Assembly (NCBI RefSeq): GCF_002277955.1
Contig: NZ_CP018477.1
Location: forward strand, 434,001 to 498,000
DNA from: Thermogutta terrifontis
GTDB taxonomy: Bacteria > Planctomycetota > Planctomycetia > Pirellulales > Thermoguttaceae
DNA: 64,000 nt
Direction of reading: 5' to 3'
The position numbers were made by a program, and so were the translations under genes. The notes under the pieces are model-generated. The model ran no database searches and was not told the DNA's origin. It saw only the letters and a list, made by a program, of their open reading frames with translations. Numbering within the stretch: position 1 is the first letter of the stretch; the number at the start of each line of letters is the position of its first letter. This document shows positions 8,583-17,210 of the stretch, piece by piece.

Positions 8583-9794
8583 TTAGTGGTTCTGTCCGTG
8601 GAGAAAATAGCCCATCACCCTCCAGCCTTCTTCGAAGATCAGCCCGGATTGGGCGGCCGCTTTCTCGTGATAGCCGGAAGCGTTACCCGGCTTGATGCCC
8701 GTGCCGGCTATGGCGAACGGTACACATCCATGACTGTGGGTCTTGATGCGGATAGGGGTGGGATGATCGGGGGAAACCATGATCCGGTATTCTCCATGCA
8801 AGCGAAGGGCCTCCCACACTGGACCCACAATTTTTTCGTCGATATTCTCTATGGCGCGAATCTTCTCCTCGATGCTGCCTTCATGGCTGGCCTCATCCGG
8901 GGCCTCGATGTGAACACACACGAGGTCGTAATCGGCAAGGGCGGCCACGGCGTAGCGCCCCTTGGCGGCGTAATCAGTGTCGATATAACCGGTGGCACCG
9001 GGCACATCGATTCGCGGCCAGCCGAACAGCGCCGCCAGTCCCCGCAGCAAGTCCACGGCGGTGATCATGGCCCCCTTCACGCCATAACGCTCTTCGAATC
9101 GGGGAAGTTGCGGGGCACCACCGAGTCCCCACAGCCAGATGTTCGTGGCGGGTAGCTTGCCCGCCTTTTTTCGTGCCTGATTGACGGGATGGTCCGCGAG
9201 AACGACTTCGCTTTCGGCCATGAGCCGGGCCAGCAGATCACTTCCCGGACCACGAGGGTAAGCATCCAGGACGCTTTGATCGGTCAGGTCGTGCGGTGGC
9301 ACTGTAAAGGTATCGCGGGAAAACGGGGCAGGTTGATTCCCTCCGCGATAAATGAGCAGGTTGCGATAACTCACCCCCGCGTAAAACTGCAACTGCTCAG
9401 ACCCCAGCTTTTCCTGAAGCGCCGCCATCAACTGCCGGGCTTCCTCGGTGGAGATGTGACCCGCCGTAAAGTCCCGCATCACCTGGTCGATGATTGTCAC
9501 CAGGTTGCAGCGGATGGCCCAGTCGTGAGGGCCCAGCTCGATCCCCTGAGCCGCCGCTTCCAATGGAGCCCGCCCGGTGTAGTAGGTCTGTGGATCGTAG
9601 CCCAGCAGACTGAGATTGGCCACGTCGGAGCCAGCGGGCAGCGTCTCAGGCACATGATTGGCCAGCCCCACCACACCCTGTCGCGCAATGGCGTCCATCG
9701 CGGGAGTCCGGGCAGCCTCCAGGGGAGTTTTTCCGCCCAGCGCCTCCTGCGGTTCGTCAGCACACCCGTCCGGAATGATGATCGCGTATTTCAT
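8583..9794 (-). CDS. ApgM-like alkaline-phosphatase-superfamily enzyme, possibly a homoserine kinase
   Basis: The 403-residue protein belongs to the archaeal-type cofactor-independent phosphoglycerate mutase group. It has IPDGCADEP at residues 7-15, GKTPLEAARTP near 21-31, GSDVANLSLLGYDP near 55-68 with the candidate phospho-serine, YYTGRAPLEAA, and the metal ligands in HIEAPDEASHEG and SPDHPTPI, followed by HSHG. By sequence alone it would be called ApgM, a glycolytic enzyme. Its position between homoserine dehydrogenase and aspartate kinase, with no other homoserine kinase in view, argues for another role. I recall that a mutase-like protein encoded between thrA and thrC genes in Bacteroides was shown to be a homoserine kinase. 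I infer that role here, but glycolytic mutase activity remains possible. Confidence 0.75.
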   Translation of the reverse strand: MKYAIIIPDGCADEPQEALGGKTPLEAARTPAMDAIARQGVVGLANHVPETLPAGSDVANLSLLGYDPQTYYTGRAPLEAAAQGIELGPHDWAIRCNLVTIIDQVMRDFTAGHISTEEARQLMAALQEKLGSEQLQFYAGVSYRNLLIYRGGNQPAPFSRDTFTVPPHDLTDQSVLDAYPRGPGSDLLARLMAESEVVLADHPVNQARKKAGKLPATNIWLWGLGGAPQLPRFEERYGVKGAMITAVDLLRGLAALFGWPRIDVPGATGYIDTDYAAKGRYAVAALADYDLVCVHIEAPDEASHEGSIEEKIRAIENIDEKIVGPVWEALRLHGEYRIMVSPDHPTPIRIKTHSHGCVPFAIAGTGIKPGNASGYHEKAAAQSGLIFEEGWRVMGYFLHGQNH

Positions 9795-9934
9795 GGGAAT
9801 TGTACTGGAAGATCTGTTGCCCGCGGGATGGTGACCTCAATGTCGTTCCGTCCGTTTTAATCCGTTTGACGCTAAGCCGAGCATGCCTCTTCTCGGTGGC
9901 CGTGCGAGAGCGTAGACCCTCCACGCAGCACGCA

Positions 9935-11233
9935 TTAATCGCGGACACGCATCCACACGCTGCCGGGACGGACCACGGGAAGTTGATCGATCTGTTCCAT
10001 GGCGCGCCGCATGGGGCCTTCGGCCGCCGCATGGGTCATGATCACCAGGGGAACAATTCCTTCCGCCTCTTCTTCGGTCTCATGCTGGATGACAGAAGCA
10101 ATCGAGATTTGGTTCCGTCCTAAAATGCCGGCAATCTCGGCCAGGACTCCCGGCCGATCCTGTACATTGAATCGCAAATAGAACCGGCTTCTGCTTTCGT
10201 CGGGATTGCGGAGCCGGACTTTCGGCCCATCATTGGACCAAAGCCGCAGGGTGCGGAAGGTGATCGCCGCGCGACCTACCGCCGTGTCGATGATGTCGGC
10301 CACGACCGCCGAGGCCGTCGGCATCTGCCCAGCTCCCAAACCGTGGAAAAACACCCGTCCCACGGCATCCCCCACAATGCGGATCGCATTATACGCCCCG
10401 CGAACCTCGCCCAGCGGTGTGCCCTTTTTCACCAGCGTCGGCGAGACGTGGAGTTCCAGCTCTCCATCGACCCGTTCCGCAACCGCCAGCAGTTTGATAT
10501 GGTATCCCAGTTCTGTGGCGTAGCGCATGTCGTCGGCCTGGACGGTGTCGATTCCCACCCGCGGAATTTCCTTCCAGTTGACCTCCGCTCCGAAGGCGAG
10601 TTGGGCGAGGATGGCCAGCTTTTGGGCCGCATCGGCACCACTCACATCCATAGCGGGATTGGCCTCTGCATATCCGAGCCGCTGCGCTTCGGCCAGCGCT
10701 GCCGCATATTCCTGGCCCTGCTCCTCCATCTGAGTGAGAATGTAGTTGCTGGTCCCGTTGAGAATCGCATGGATGGACAGAATCTCGTTGGCGGTCAGGC
10801 TCTCCCCAATCGCTGCGATGATCGGTATGCCCCCCGCGACCGATGCCTCAAAGGCAATCGATCGCCCCAACCGTCGGGCGGCTTCGAAAAGCTCCGGACC
10901 GTGTTCCGCAAGAAGCGCCTTGTTGGCAGTCACCACGTCTTTTCCGTGTTCCAGCAGCGAGAGGACGATGGAGCGGGCGGGCTCCAACCCGCCGATCAGT
11001 TCCACCGCGATGGAAATCGAGGGATCCTTGATGACGCTGTCAATATCATCTGTGAGTAACTGCCGTGGCACACTCACGTTGCGCGGACGAACGAGGTCCT
11101 TATCGACGATCCGCACAAGCTCGACGGGCCGCCCCGCACGCCGCGAAATCCGGTCACCATGCTCCAGAAGGAGCTTGGCCACGCCGGAACCGATCGTTCC
11201 AAACCCAATGATGGCAACTTTCACTGGAGTCAT
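9935..11233 (-). CDS. hom: Homoserine dehydrogenase with C-terminal ACT domain
   Basis: This enzyme reduces aspartate semialdehyde to homoserine with NAD(P)H. The N-terminus has the Rossmann motif GFGTIGSGV (about 10-18). The middle holds VTANKALLAEHG with the catalytic-region lysine, ASVAGGIPII, and the family signature LNGTSNYILTQM followed by GYAEANPAMDVSGADAAQK. Residues about 350-432 form an ACT domain (RFNVQDRPGVLAEIAGIL) of the kind that senses threonine. At 432 residues it matches the monofunctional Hom family. It is first in the minus-strand series hom, apgM-like, lysC, with gaps of 140 and 156 bases, so all three may be one transcript. Confidence 0.95.
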   Translation of the reverse strand: MTPVKVAIIGFGTIGSGVAKLLLEHGDRISRRAGRPVELVRIVDKDLVRPRNVSVPRQLLTDDIDSVIKDPSISIAVELIGGLEPARSIVLSLLEHGKDVVTANKALLAEHGPELFEAARRLGRSIAFEASVAGGIPIIAAIGESLTANEILSIHAILNGTSNYILTQMEEQGQEYAAALAEAQRLGYAEANPAMDVSGADAAQKLAILAQLAFGAEVNWKEIPRVGIDTVQADDMRYATELGYHIKLLAVAERVDGELELHVSPTLVKKGTPLGEVRGAYNAIRIVGDAVGRVFFHGLGAGQMPTASAVVADIIDTAVGRAAITFRTLRLWSNDGPKVRLRNPDESRSRFYLRFNVQDRPGVLAEIAGILGRNQISIASVIQHETEEEAEGIVPLVIMTHAAAEGPMRRAMEQIDQLPVVRPGSVWMRVRD

Positions 11234-11479
11234 GGATATTAAAAGCCTGTCCGCTGGACGACACCCCGGGCATGTTCAAAACCGCCTCCCCTAGTCGCAC
11301 TCCGCGTTCGGATGAAGCACGATCCCGCCCGTCAGAGTGTAAACCCTTATCCTAAATCAGCCAGCCTGAAAGGTAAAGCACAGCGGGCGCCGGCGAGACC
11401 CCTTCCAGAACCGGTCAGATCCCGATCAAGACGATTTCCGTGTTTCGTTTACCGCGGGTCGATACGGGGCAGCAAACCC

Positions 11480-12025
11480 CGGTAGGGCCGATTCATGAAT
11501 CGCCCCTCCAAGACGTCAAGAATCGCCAAATCGATCAAATCCCCGTGGCAAAACTTCATTATTTGCCCATGCTGCGCATGGACGATAGCTCAATGCCCAG
11601 ATCCCGGTAGGGTCAATTCATGAATGGCCCCTTCCAGGGCCCCGCTTTCGCGGCCGCGCCAAACACCGCAAACGCCGAGGTGGTGAAGGCTAAAGCCTTC
11701 ATCAAAAAGCGGCGATGAATCGCCGCACTCCATGGAGTGCGGGGCTTTAGCCCCCCTTTCCGCGCGGGACTTCAGTCCCCGGTGAACGCCAATGGACGAT
11801 CGAACGTTGGGCGGCGGACGTGACAGGCACGTCCCTCCGACAAGCGGACCTGACAAGCAGGTCCCTCCGAAAGGTCGGAGGGGCACGCTCGTCGTGCCCG
11901 GTGAGGAGGGATGGGTGATCCATCGGTATTCAGCGGACCCAACAAGCAGGTCCCTCCAATATCCGGACCTGACGAGCACATCCCTCCGATGTTGTAGGGT
12001 CAATTCGTGAATTGCCCCCTATCAG
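11480..12025. repeat. Palindromic repeat cluster 3 (large mosaic)
   Basis: This fills much of the 990-base divergent gap between hom (start 11233) and the DUF1080 gene (start 12224). In order it holds two CAATTCATGAATTG-type palindromes (11481-11510, about 11605-11634; the first has GATTCATGAATC). Next is a block of GAAGGCTAAAGCCTTC, GCGGCGATGAATCGCCGC, GGGGCTTTAGCCCC and GGGACTTCAGTCCC (about 11685-11785), then about five YTTGT-loop hairpins, mostly in reverse orientation (11806-11990), and a final palindrome about 12000-12022. No gene is supported in the gap; its short reading frames are translations of the repeats. Confidence 0.85.
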
Positions 12026-12089
12026 GGGCCCACCGAGAGTCCTTTCCAGCAACAGAAGACACGTGGTGTGCACTCAACGTCCTGGGCGC

Positions 12090-12118
12090 TTGAGTTGCCT
12101 GTCCGGCGATGGTATTCT
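12090..12118 (+). promoter_or_regulatory. Candidate sigma70-type promoter for the DUF1080 gene
   Basis: TTGAGT (12090-12095) and TATTCT (12113-12118) are separated by 17 bases, giving matches of 4/6 to each consensus hexamer. It lies about 105 bases upstream of the ATG at 12224 and just downstream of a repeat cluster. Weak evidence, from spacing and position only. Confidence 0.35.
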
Positions 12119-12223
12119 GGGCAAGGGAGGTGTGCCCGCCTTCCTGCGCTTCCGCGGAGTGCGACCTACCGGGCCTAAGACTGCCCATAATCGCGGTGTG
12201 CCTTTGCTTCGAGGAGACCGACC

Positions 12224-12862
12224 ATGAGGAAGAACCCGTATGTCGCTGTTTGGCCGGTGGTATTAATTGCACTGTTCGGCTTGCGATCGGCGGCTGTTAG
12301 AGCAGCAGAGGAAGAAGGCTTCAAGCCGCTGTTTGACGGTAAGACCCTTGCCGGTTGGGAGGGGGATCCCCGGTTCTGGTCGGTTCAGGACGGCGTGATC
12401 GTGGGGAGTACCGACGAAACGCGAACTCCCCACAACACCTTCCTCTGTACGACAAAGACGTACAAGAACTTCATTCTCAAATTGGAGTTCCGCCTGCGAA
12501 ACCACAATTCCGGCGTGCAAATTCGCAGCAAACGTCTGGACGATTTCATCGTCGCCGGTTATCAGGCGGACATCGCCGAAAAGCGCTACACGGGGATCCT
12601 CTACGAGGAGCGGGGTCGGGGCATCCTCGCCGATGTGAATCCCGAGGAAGTGGCAAAACACGTCAAGCCCGGCGACTGGAATGAATACACCATCACCTGC
12701 GACGGTCCGCGGATTCGGTTAGAGTTGAACGGCTTCACCACGGTGGATTACGAGGAGAAGAGTCCCGAAGGCGCTAAAGAAGGTATCATCGCTCTCCAGT
12801 TACACGCCGGGCCGCCAATGAAAGTGGAGTTCCGCAACATCCGCATCAAAGAGCTTCCGTAG
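12224..12862 (+). CDS. Exported DUF1080 (3-keto-disaccharide hydrolase-type) protein
   Basis: Residues 1-27 form a Sec signal peptide ending in AVRAAEEE. The mature part is a single DUF1080 / LamG-like beta-sandwich: it opens with the family signature FKPLFDGKTLAGWEG (about 32-46), followed by the WSVQDGVIVGS strand, NSGVQIRSK, and a closing strand ending in FRNIRIKELP. Such domains are abundant in planctomycetes and are associated with sugar hydrolysis (3-keto-glycosides) or sugar binding. The start is backed by a GAGGAG ribosome-binding site. Length (212 aa) is that of a single-domain family member. It lies 41 bases upstream of the J-domain-like gene and may share its transcript. Its substrate is not evident. 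Confidence 0.85.
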   Translation: MRKNPYVAVWPVVLIALFGLRSAAVRAAEEEGFKPLFDGKTLAGWEGDPRFWSVQDGVIVGSTDETRTPHNTFLCTTKTYKNFILKLEFRLRNHNSGVQIRSKRLDDFIVAGYQADIAEKRYTGILYEERGRGILADVNPEEVAKHVKPGDWNEYTITCDGPRIRLELNGFTTVDYEEKSPEGAKEGIIALQLHAGPPMKVEFRNIRIKELP

Positions 12863-12902
12863 CCTGCGCGATGTGGGCGGAACGGATTTCGCAGCCTCAC
12901 CA

Positions 12903-13487
12903 ATGACCACGAACGAACCGCCGTTCGATCCCTACCGCAAATGGTTGGGCATCCCGCCGGAAGAACAGCCGCCGAACTATTATCGGCTGCTGGGGATTCC
13001 GCTGTTTGAAGGCGATCCCGACGTGATCATCAATGCCGCCGACCGCCAGATCGGTCATGTACGGCGTTTCCAAGCGGGAAAGTACGCCGATGCGTGCCAG
13101 CGAATTCTCAATGAGCTGGCCGCTGCCCGGGTGTGTCTGCTCGATCCGGTCCGCAAACGAGAGTACGACCAACGGTTGTTTTTCGAATTGCAACGGCGTG
13201 GCGTGCCGTTACCGCTTCCGGTGGCGCAGCCGCTTCCTCAGGAGCCCTCATTTGCGGGGCTGGGAGCCGAGAATCCGATCACTTCTTTTTCTTCTCCAGA
13301 CATGTCCGCGCCGCAACCAGCGGTGGGCATTCCTGCAGAGCGTGTCCCGGTTACCGTCCTCTTGAGACGCCGTCGCCGGGACATCTGGAAAGACCCCGCG
13401 GTGGCATTGGGACTGGGAGTCCTCTTTCTGCTGGTCTGCGTGCTGGCCATTCTGGTGATTTTTCGGAAAGAATTGCTCGGCATGTGA
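12903..13487 (+). CDS. J-domain-like membrane-anchored protein without HPD motif
   Basis: The start at ATG 12903 is chosen over an in-frame GTG at 12873 because the protein then begins MTTNEPPFDPYRKWLGIP, a typical planctomycete N-terminus for this group; no strong ribosome site distinguishes them. The region YYRLLGIPLFEGDPDVI (about 23-40) through DPVRKREYDQRLFF is a J-domain-like helical bundle, but the HPD tripeptide needed to stimulate Hsp70 is missing. A Pro/Ala-rich linker follows. Residues about 163-186 form a single transmembrane helix near the C-terminus, leaving a short lysine-containing tail. A canonical DnaJ co-chaperone role is unlikely; a scaffold or signalling adaptor is my inference, helped by the membrane Ser/Thr kinase 78 bases downstream. 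Confidence 0.75.
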   Translation: MTTNEPPFDPYRKWLGIPPEEQPPNYYRLLGIPLFEGDPDVIINAADRQIGHVRRFQAGKYADACQRILNELAAARVCLLDPVRKREYDQRLFFELQRRGVPLPLPVAQPLPQEPSFAGLGAENPITSFSSPDMSAPQPAVGIPAERVPVTVLLRRRRRDIWKDPAVALGLGVLFLLVCVLAILVIFRKELLGM

Positions 13488-13565
13488 GCTTCCCCTTGAG
13501 TGTAGAATAGATGGCAGATGACGGCGCGGATTGGTGAGTCTTTGCCGCACGAAAGGGCGTGACCT

Positions 13566-15146
13566 GTGGCCCGATTCCCTTCACCTTCGCGAGACCTTTC
13601 CGGGCAAACTGTTGGAGACTTCCGGGTTCTGCGGCGCCTCGGTGTGGGCGCAATGGCGGATGTCTATCTGGCCGAGCAAATTTCCCTCCGTCGGCAGGTG
13701 GCGCTGAAGGTTCTTCGGCCGGAACTGGCCAGCGATTCCACCTATCTGGAGCGATTCCGTCGGGAAGCTCAGGCGGCCGCGAAACTCGTCCACGCCAATA
13801 TTGTGCAAATCTTTGAAGTCGGCTCAGAGGACGATATCCACTACATCGCGATGGAGTATGTGCCGGGGGTTAACCTCCGGCAATGGCTCCAGAAGAATGG
13901 TCCCGCCGAGTTGCGAACAGCGCTCATCATCATGCGGCAGGTGGCGGCGGCCCTCGCCAAGGCAGCCGAAGAAGGGATCGTCCATCGGGACATCAAACCG
14001 GAAAACATCCTTATCACCCGCAATCTCGAGGTCAAGGTTGCAGACTTTGGACTCGCCCGAGTCAGACCGACAGAGCAGGGCCTGGAGCTCACTCGGGTGG
14101 GGATGACGATGGGCACGCCCCTGTACATGAGCCCGGAACAGATCCAGGGCAAGCCGCTGGATATTCGCAGTGACATCTATTCTTTCGGTGTGACGTGCTA
14201 TCAACTGCTCACCGGCGAGCCCCCATTCAAGGGCGATAACGCCATGGTGGTGGGGGTGATGCACCTCACCAGAGAACCCGAGCCGCTGGAAAACAAGCGG
14301 CCGGATCTTCCCCGGGCGCTCTGTCAGGTGATTCATCGGATGCTGGCCAAGGAACCGGAGAAGCGGTTTGCTTCTCCCAAGGCGCTCCTTGCGGAGCTTC
14401 GCAAAATATACGCTGAATACGTTGGAGAAAGCTGGCCAGAGGAACTTCCCGATCTTGAAACGGGAGAGTGGTCGGTTGCCCTGAGCACGCCTGCCATTCG
14501 CCAGTTGGAAGAGGCGATGAAGGCAGCGCCTCCGCCCGCCAAAAACCGAAGGTGGATTTGGGCTGCGGCGCTGGCAGGATTCTGGGCGCTTGCAATGGGG
14601 GTGGGACTTTTGGTCGGTTATTACCGCATCCACGAGCCGCCTCTTCTCGCGGAAACCACAAGCCCACCACGCCTGAATGTTCCCAAATATGACACAATTT
14701 TCGGGCAGTGGCTGCACGCCAGCCAGTTGGGGACGGAAGAAGCGTGGCGCGCCGTCATCGAGTATTTCCCCGACAAGGTTTACTGGACGTCGCGGGCTAA
14801 AATGCGACTGGCCCAAATTTACCTTCGGGAAGATCGCCTGGAAGAGGCCCTTCGCCTCTTTCAGGAGCTCGCCGCAATGGGGGATTCTGAACCGGAACTT
14901 CGGGCCTTCGGCCTGGCCGGGATAGCAGGGGTCTATGTCCTGCAAAAGCGCTACAGAGAAGCCGCCGACGCCCTCAATCAGCTTTGGCCGATGCGTGATC
15001 ATTTGCGCGATCCGCTCATGCGACGATTGGTGGACTACGCGATCACCACGACGCGGGAAAAGCTGGGTCCCATTACGGCGCAGGAATGGGATTCGTGGCT
15101 GAAGAGTCTTCAGAACGGCAGCGAAAACGCAGAAAACCGACCGTGA
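13566..15146 (+). CDS. Membrane Ser/Thr protein kinase (PknB-like) with TPR-like C-terminus
   Basis: A Hanks-type kinase phosphorylating Ser/Thr on unknown targets. The kinase domain (about 18-285) has the Gly-rich loop RLGVGAMADVYLA, VALKVL with the ATP lysine (about K48), HRDIKPENI (about 141-149), DFG (about 159-161), the MGTPLYMSPEQ activation segment and DIRSDIYSFG. A juxtamembrane segment leads to one transmembrane helix (about 334-356). The extracytoplasmic part (about 370-510) is all helical with alternating Leu/Ala pairs, like TPR or Sel1 repeats, and is probably a protein-binding sensor. The GTG start at 13566 begins MARFPSPSRD. It follows the J-domain-like gene at 78 bases, and an FHA-domain gene, the usual reader of phospho-Thr, lies opposite within 1 kb. 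Confidence 0.92.
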   Translation: MARFPSPSRDLSGQTVGDFRVLRRLGVGAMADVYLAEQISLRRQVALKVLRPELASDSTYLERFRREAQAAAKLVHANIVQIFEVGSEDDIHYIAMEYVPGVNLRQWLQKNGPAELRTALIIMRQVAAALAKAAEEGIVHRDIKPENILITRNLEVKVADFGLARVRPTEQGLELTRVGMTMGTPLYMSPEQIQGKPLDIRSDIYSFGVTCYQLLTGEPPFKGDNAMVVGVMHLTREPEPLENKRPDLPRALCQVIHRMLAKEPEKRFASPKALLAELRKIYAEYVGESWPEELPDLETGEWSVALSTPAIRQLEEAMKAAPPPAKNRRWIWAAALAGFWALAMGVGLLVGYYRIHEPPLLAETTSPPRLNVPKYDTIFGQWLHASQLGTEEAWRAVIEYFPDKVYWTSRAKMRLAQIYLREDRLEEALRLFQELAAMGDSEPELRAFGLAGIAGVYVLQKRYREAADALNQLWPMRDHLRDPLMRRLVDYAITTTREKLGPITAQEWDSWLKSLQNGSENAENRP

Positions 15147-15160
15147 AAGCGCAAAAATAA

Positions 15161-15181
15161 CCCGGCGGTCACTCCGCCGGG
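15161..15181 (-). terminator. Hairpin terminator between convergent genes
   Basis: CCCGGCGG (15161-15168) and CCGCCGGG (15174-15181) form an 8-bp perfect stem with a 5-base loop. On the minus strand it is followed by TTATTTTTGC, a good T-rich tail, so it mainly terminates the FHA operon. It lies just past the kinase stop codon and may act for both strands. Confidence 0.7.
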
Positions 15182-15208
15182 GATTGTAGTCGCCCGTTTG
15201 AGCGGGGA

Positions 15209-15490
15209 TCACTCTGACCGCTTGATGCCGATCGACTCCGTCACATCGTGAATGATGTCACGAAGTTCTCGCAGCGACACGTCTTCCAAGCGCTTGCCGC
15301 TCTGCTCGAGACGCTCGTTGACCTTGATGGCCGTCTCCTGCATCACCGCGTGGGTGTCTTTACTCCCACCCCAGAGGACGAAATTCTTCCCCCGCGTGAT
15401 CCGGGTCTGGCCATCGTCATTGTCGAGACCAATCCCCAACAGACCGGCGATCTTTTTCTTGTCCTGATTGTGATGGGCTTCGTCGGCCAC
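15209..15490 (-). CDS. Small protein of unknown function (93 aa)
   Basis: A 93-residue soluble protein with a GTG start, lying 24 bases downstream of the FHA gene and so probably in the same transcript. It starts with a charged stretch (DEAHHNQDKKK), then has a glycine-bearing segment and an amphipathic C-terminal half with VNERLEQSGKRLEDVSL, likely helical. I know no domain for it. Its close coupling with the FHA gene and the convergent kinase suggests a part in the same signalling set, by context only. Confidence 0.7.
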   Translation of the reverse strand: MADEAHHNQDKKKIAGLLGIGLDNDDGQTRITRGKNFVLWGGSKDTHAVMQETAIKVNERLEQSGKRLEDVSLRELRDIIHDVTESIGIKRSE

Positions 15491-15514
15491 TGTGCACCCC
15501 CGGGAGGTTTTGCC

Positions 15515-16198
15515 TCAGGTCTTTCGGAAAAACGCTTTCAATACGTTGGCAGCAGCTTGACGGGTATCCTGGGGCTTGGGCTTCTGGAATTTACCTGAAT
15601 CCCCTTGTTTCTTCGGAACGTCGCCGCTCTGACCTTGATTCTCTTCGTTGAAGAGACTAGCCAGGGCCTGGCGAGTCTCCTCATCGACGGGCTTTTCCGG
15701 GCCGTGGTGCGGGGCCGGCGTGGGTTCTGCCGTATCCTTGGGCTGGTCGATCTGAATGGTTCGCGTTTCCGCGTGGGAAGCACCCTCGGTTGGAGCTTCC
15801 TCGTCGCTCAGCCATTGCTCGACATCGAACTCCGTCGAGCTGGCGGATGCCGCCCGCGCTGCTGCTTCCCGGACGGATTCCACTTTAGGCTTCACCTTGG
15901 CCCCCTCGCCCAGCCGCACGATGAATTCCAGCACGCCCACCAGGAGGCGATCTCCATCCCGGAGTTGCATCTCCGTCCGCACACGCTGGCCGTTGACGTA
16001 GGTCCCGTTTTTGGAGCCCAGATCTCGCACCGCCACATAATCACCTTCGGTGATGATGACACAGTGATGGCGGCTGACCAGGTCGCTGGCCGGACGAAGC
16101 TGGCAATCCTCACCCCGACCGATGAAGAACTTAGGGCCGGTCACCCGAACGGATCTTCCGGCGTACTTGCCGTTTGCGACTTCTAATCTGACTTCCAT
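15515..16198 (-). CDS. FHA-domain protein
   Basis: The start is placed at the ATG at 16198, which begins MEVRLEVANGKYAGRSVRV, rather than an upstream in-frame start at 16234, because FHA domains begin directly with such a strand. The forkhead-associated domain (about residues 1-100) has the phosphothreonine-binding signature: FIGRGEDCQL, then SDLVSRHHC and DLGSKNGTYVNG. The rest (about 110-227) is acidic, Pro/Ser/Thr-rich and probably disordered, with DEEAPTEG, a likely phosphorylation region, and a helical end (RQAAANVLKAFFRKT). It would bind phosphorylated kinase or substrate. The Ser/Thr kinase gene converges from the opposite strand. Confidence 0.9.
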   Translation of the reverse strand: MEVRLEVANGKYAGRSVRVTGPKFFIGRGEDCQLRPASDLVSRHHCVIITEGDYVAVRDLGSKNGTYVNGQRVRTEMQLRDGDRLLVGVLEFIVRLGEGAKVKPKVESVREAAARAASASSTEFDVEQWLSDEEAPTEGASHAETRTIQIDQPKDTAEPTPAPHHGPEKPVDEETRQALASLFNEENQGQSGDVPKKQGDSGKFQKPKPQDTRQAAANVLKAFFRKT

Positions 16199-16604
16199 CG
16201 CCACACGCCTATTTGAGAGACATTCGGCAGACAAGCTGCCAGGAACCGAAGCACTTCGGACCGTGATGAGCCAGATCGCTGCCCCGGAACGGATCAGGCT
16301 CCGGGTCCCCCCAACACCAATTTCCCAACCTCTCGCCTTTACCGGCTATCGCCCTGCACTTCCGAAGTTAACGGTCCCGTTTCACCTCTCGTCGGCGTCG
16401 GCCGGATCCCAAAGCTCCGTCTCTCCACAGACCTCCTGCTTCCCAGCCGAAACCTGCGTCGGCGAACAGTGAAAACGAGGTCAAAACTTCCATCCCTCTA
16501 TCATGGTAACAAAACCGTCCGTGCAAGTCAAAGTCCCCGGGAAAGTTTCTTTGTCCTACCAACGTGCATCGAGGCACCACACGCATAATGCGGAGTGCGA
16601 TTAA

Positions 16605-17148
16605 TGTGGAGTGCGGCGATTCATCGCCGCTTTTCCGTGAAGGCTTTAGCCTTCACAACCTTCCGTCGGTGCAGATGGAACGACAATAACCGGTCGGGCC
16701 GATTCACGAATCGGCCCGACAACACATGGACCCTGGCCAAGCCTGGTTTCGGTAGGGGCAATTCATGAATTGCCCCTACCCCATACGGAGGGACCCGCTT
16801 GTCGGGTCCGATCGATACCGATTGATGACCCATACCCCTTCACCGGGCACGACAAGCGTGCCCCTCCGATTTTTCGGAAAACCCTTTCTCGGCGGAACTG
16901 TTTCGGAGGGACCTGCTTGTCAGGTCCGCTTTCCTATCACGGATAATCCATTGCCGTTCTGCGGGCACGACGAGCGTGCCCCTCCGAACGATTACTCGGA
17001 GGGCCCTGCTCGTCAGGTCCGCTTGTCCGCCTTGGACGAACCACCCCAATTTGCTCGCGTTTCGGTCCGCCGTTTGAAGTTCGACCATCCATTACCTTTC
17101 GGCGGGGACTGAAGTCCCGCGCCGAAAACGGGGCTAAAGCCTTGCCCT
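16605..17148. repeat. Palindromic repeat cluster 4 (large mosaic)
   Basis: This occupies most of the 1012-base gap 16199-17210. It starts with GGCGATTCATCGCC and GAAGGCTTTAGCCTTC (16612-16660). A variant palindrome with GGGCCGATTC paired to GAATCGGCCC follows (16692-16721), then a perfect 30-bp copy centred on CATG (16751-16780). Five YTTGT-loop hairpins follow (about 16786-17022; stems GGACCCG, GGACCTG, GGGCACG in one or other orientation), then GGGACTGAAGTCCC and GGGGCTAAAGCC (about 17104-17145). Bases 16199-16600 hold no repeat and no gene that I recognise. Confidence 0.88.
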
Positions 17149-17210
17149 CCACATCTTGGCAACTTCGCCCACAGCCCATTTCTTGTCGGGACACTGTTTG
17201 TCCCCGCTGA

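Noticed and set aside
8583-9794. ApgM as the glycolytic mutase without question
   Set aside because: Sequence alone fits, but gene context points to amino acid synthesis, so I kept the name open and did not assign apgM.
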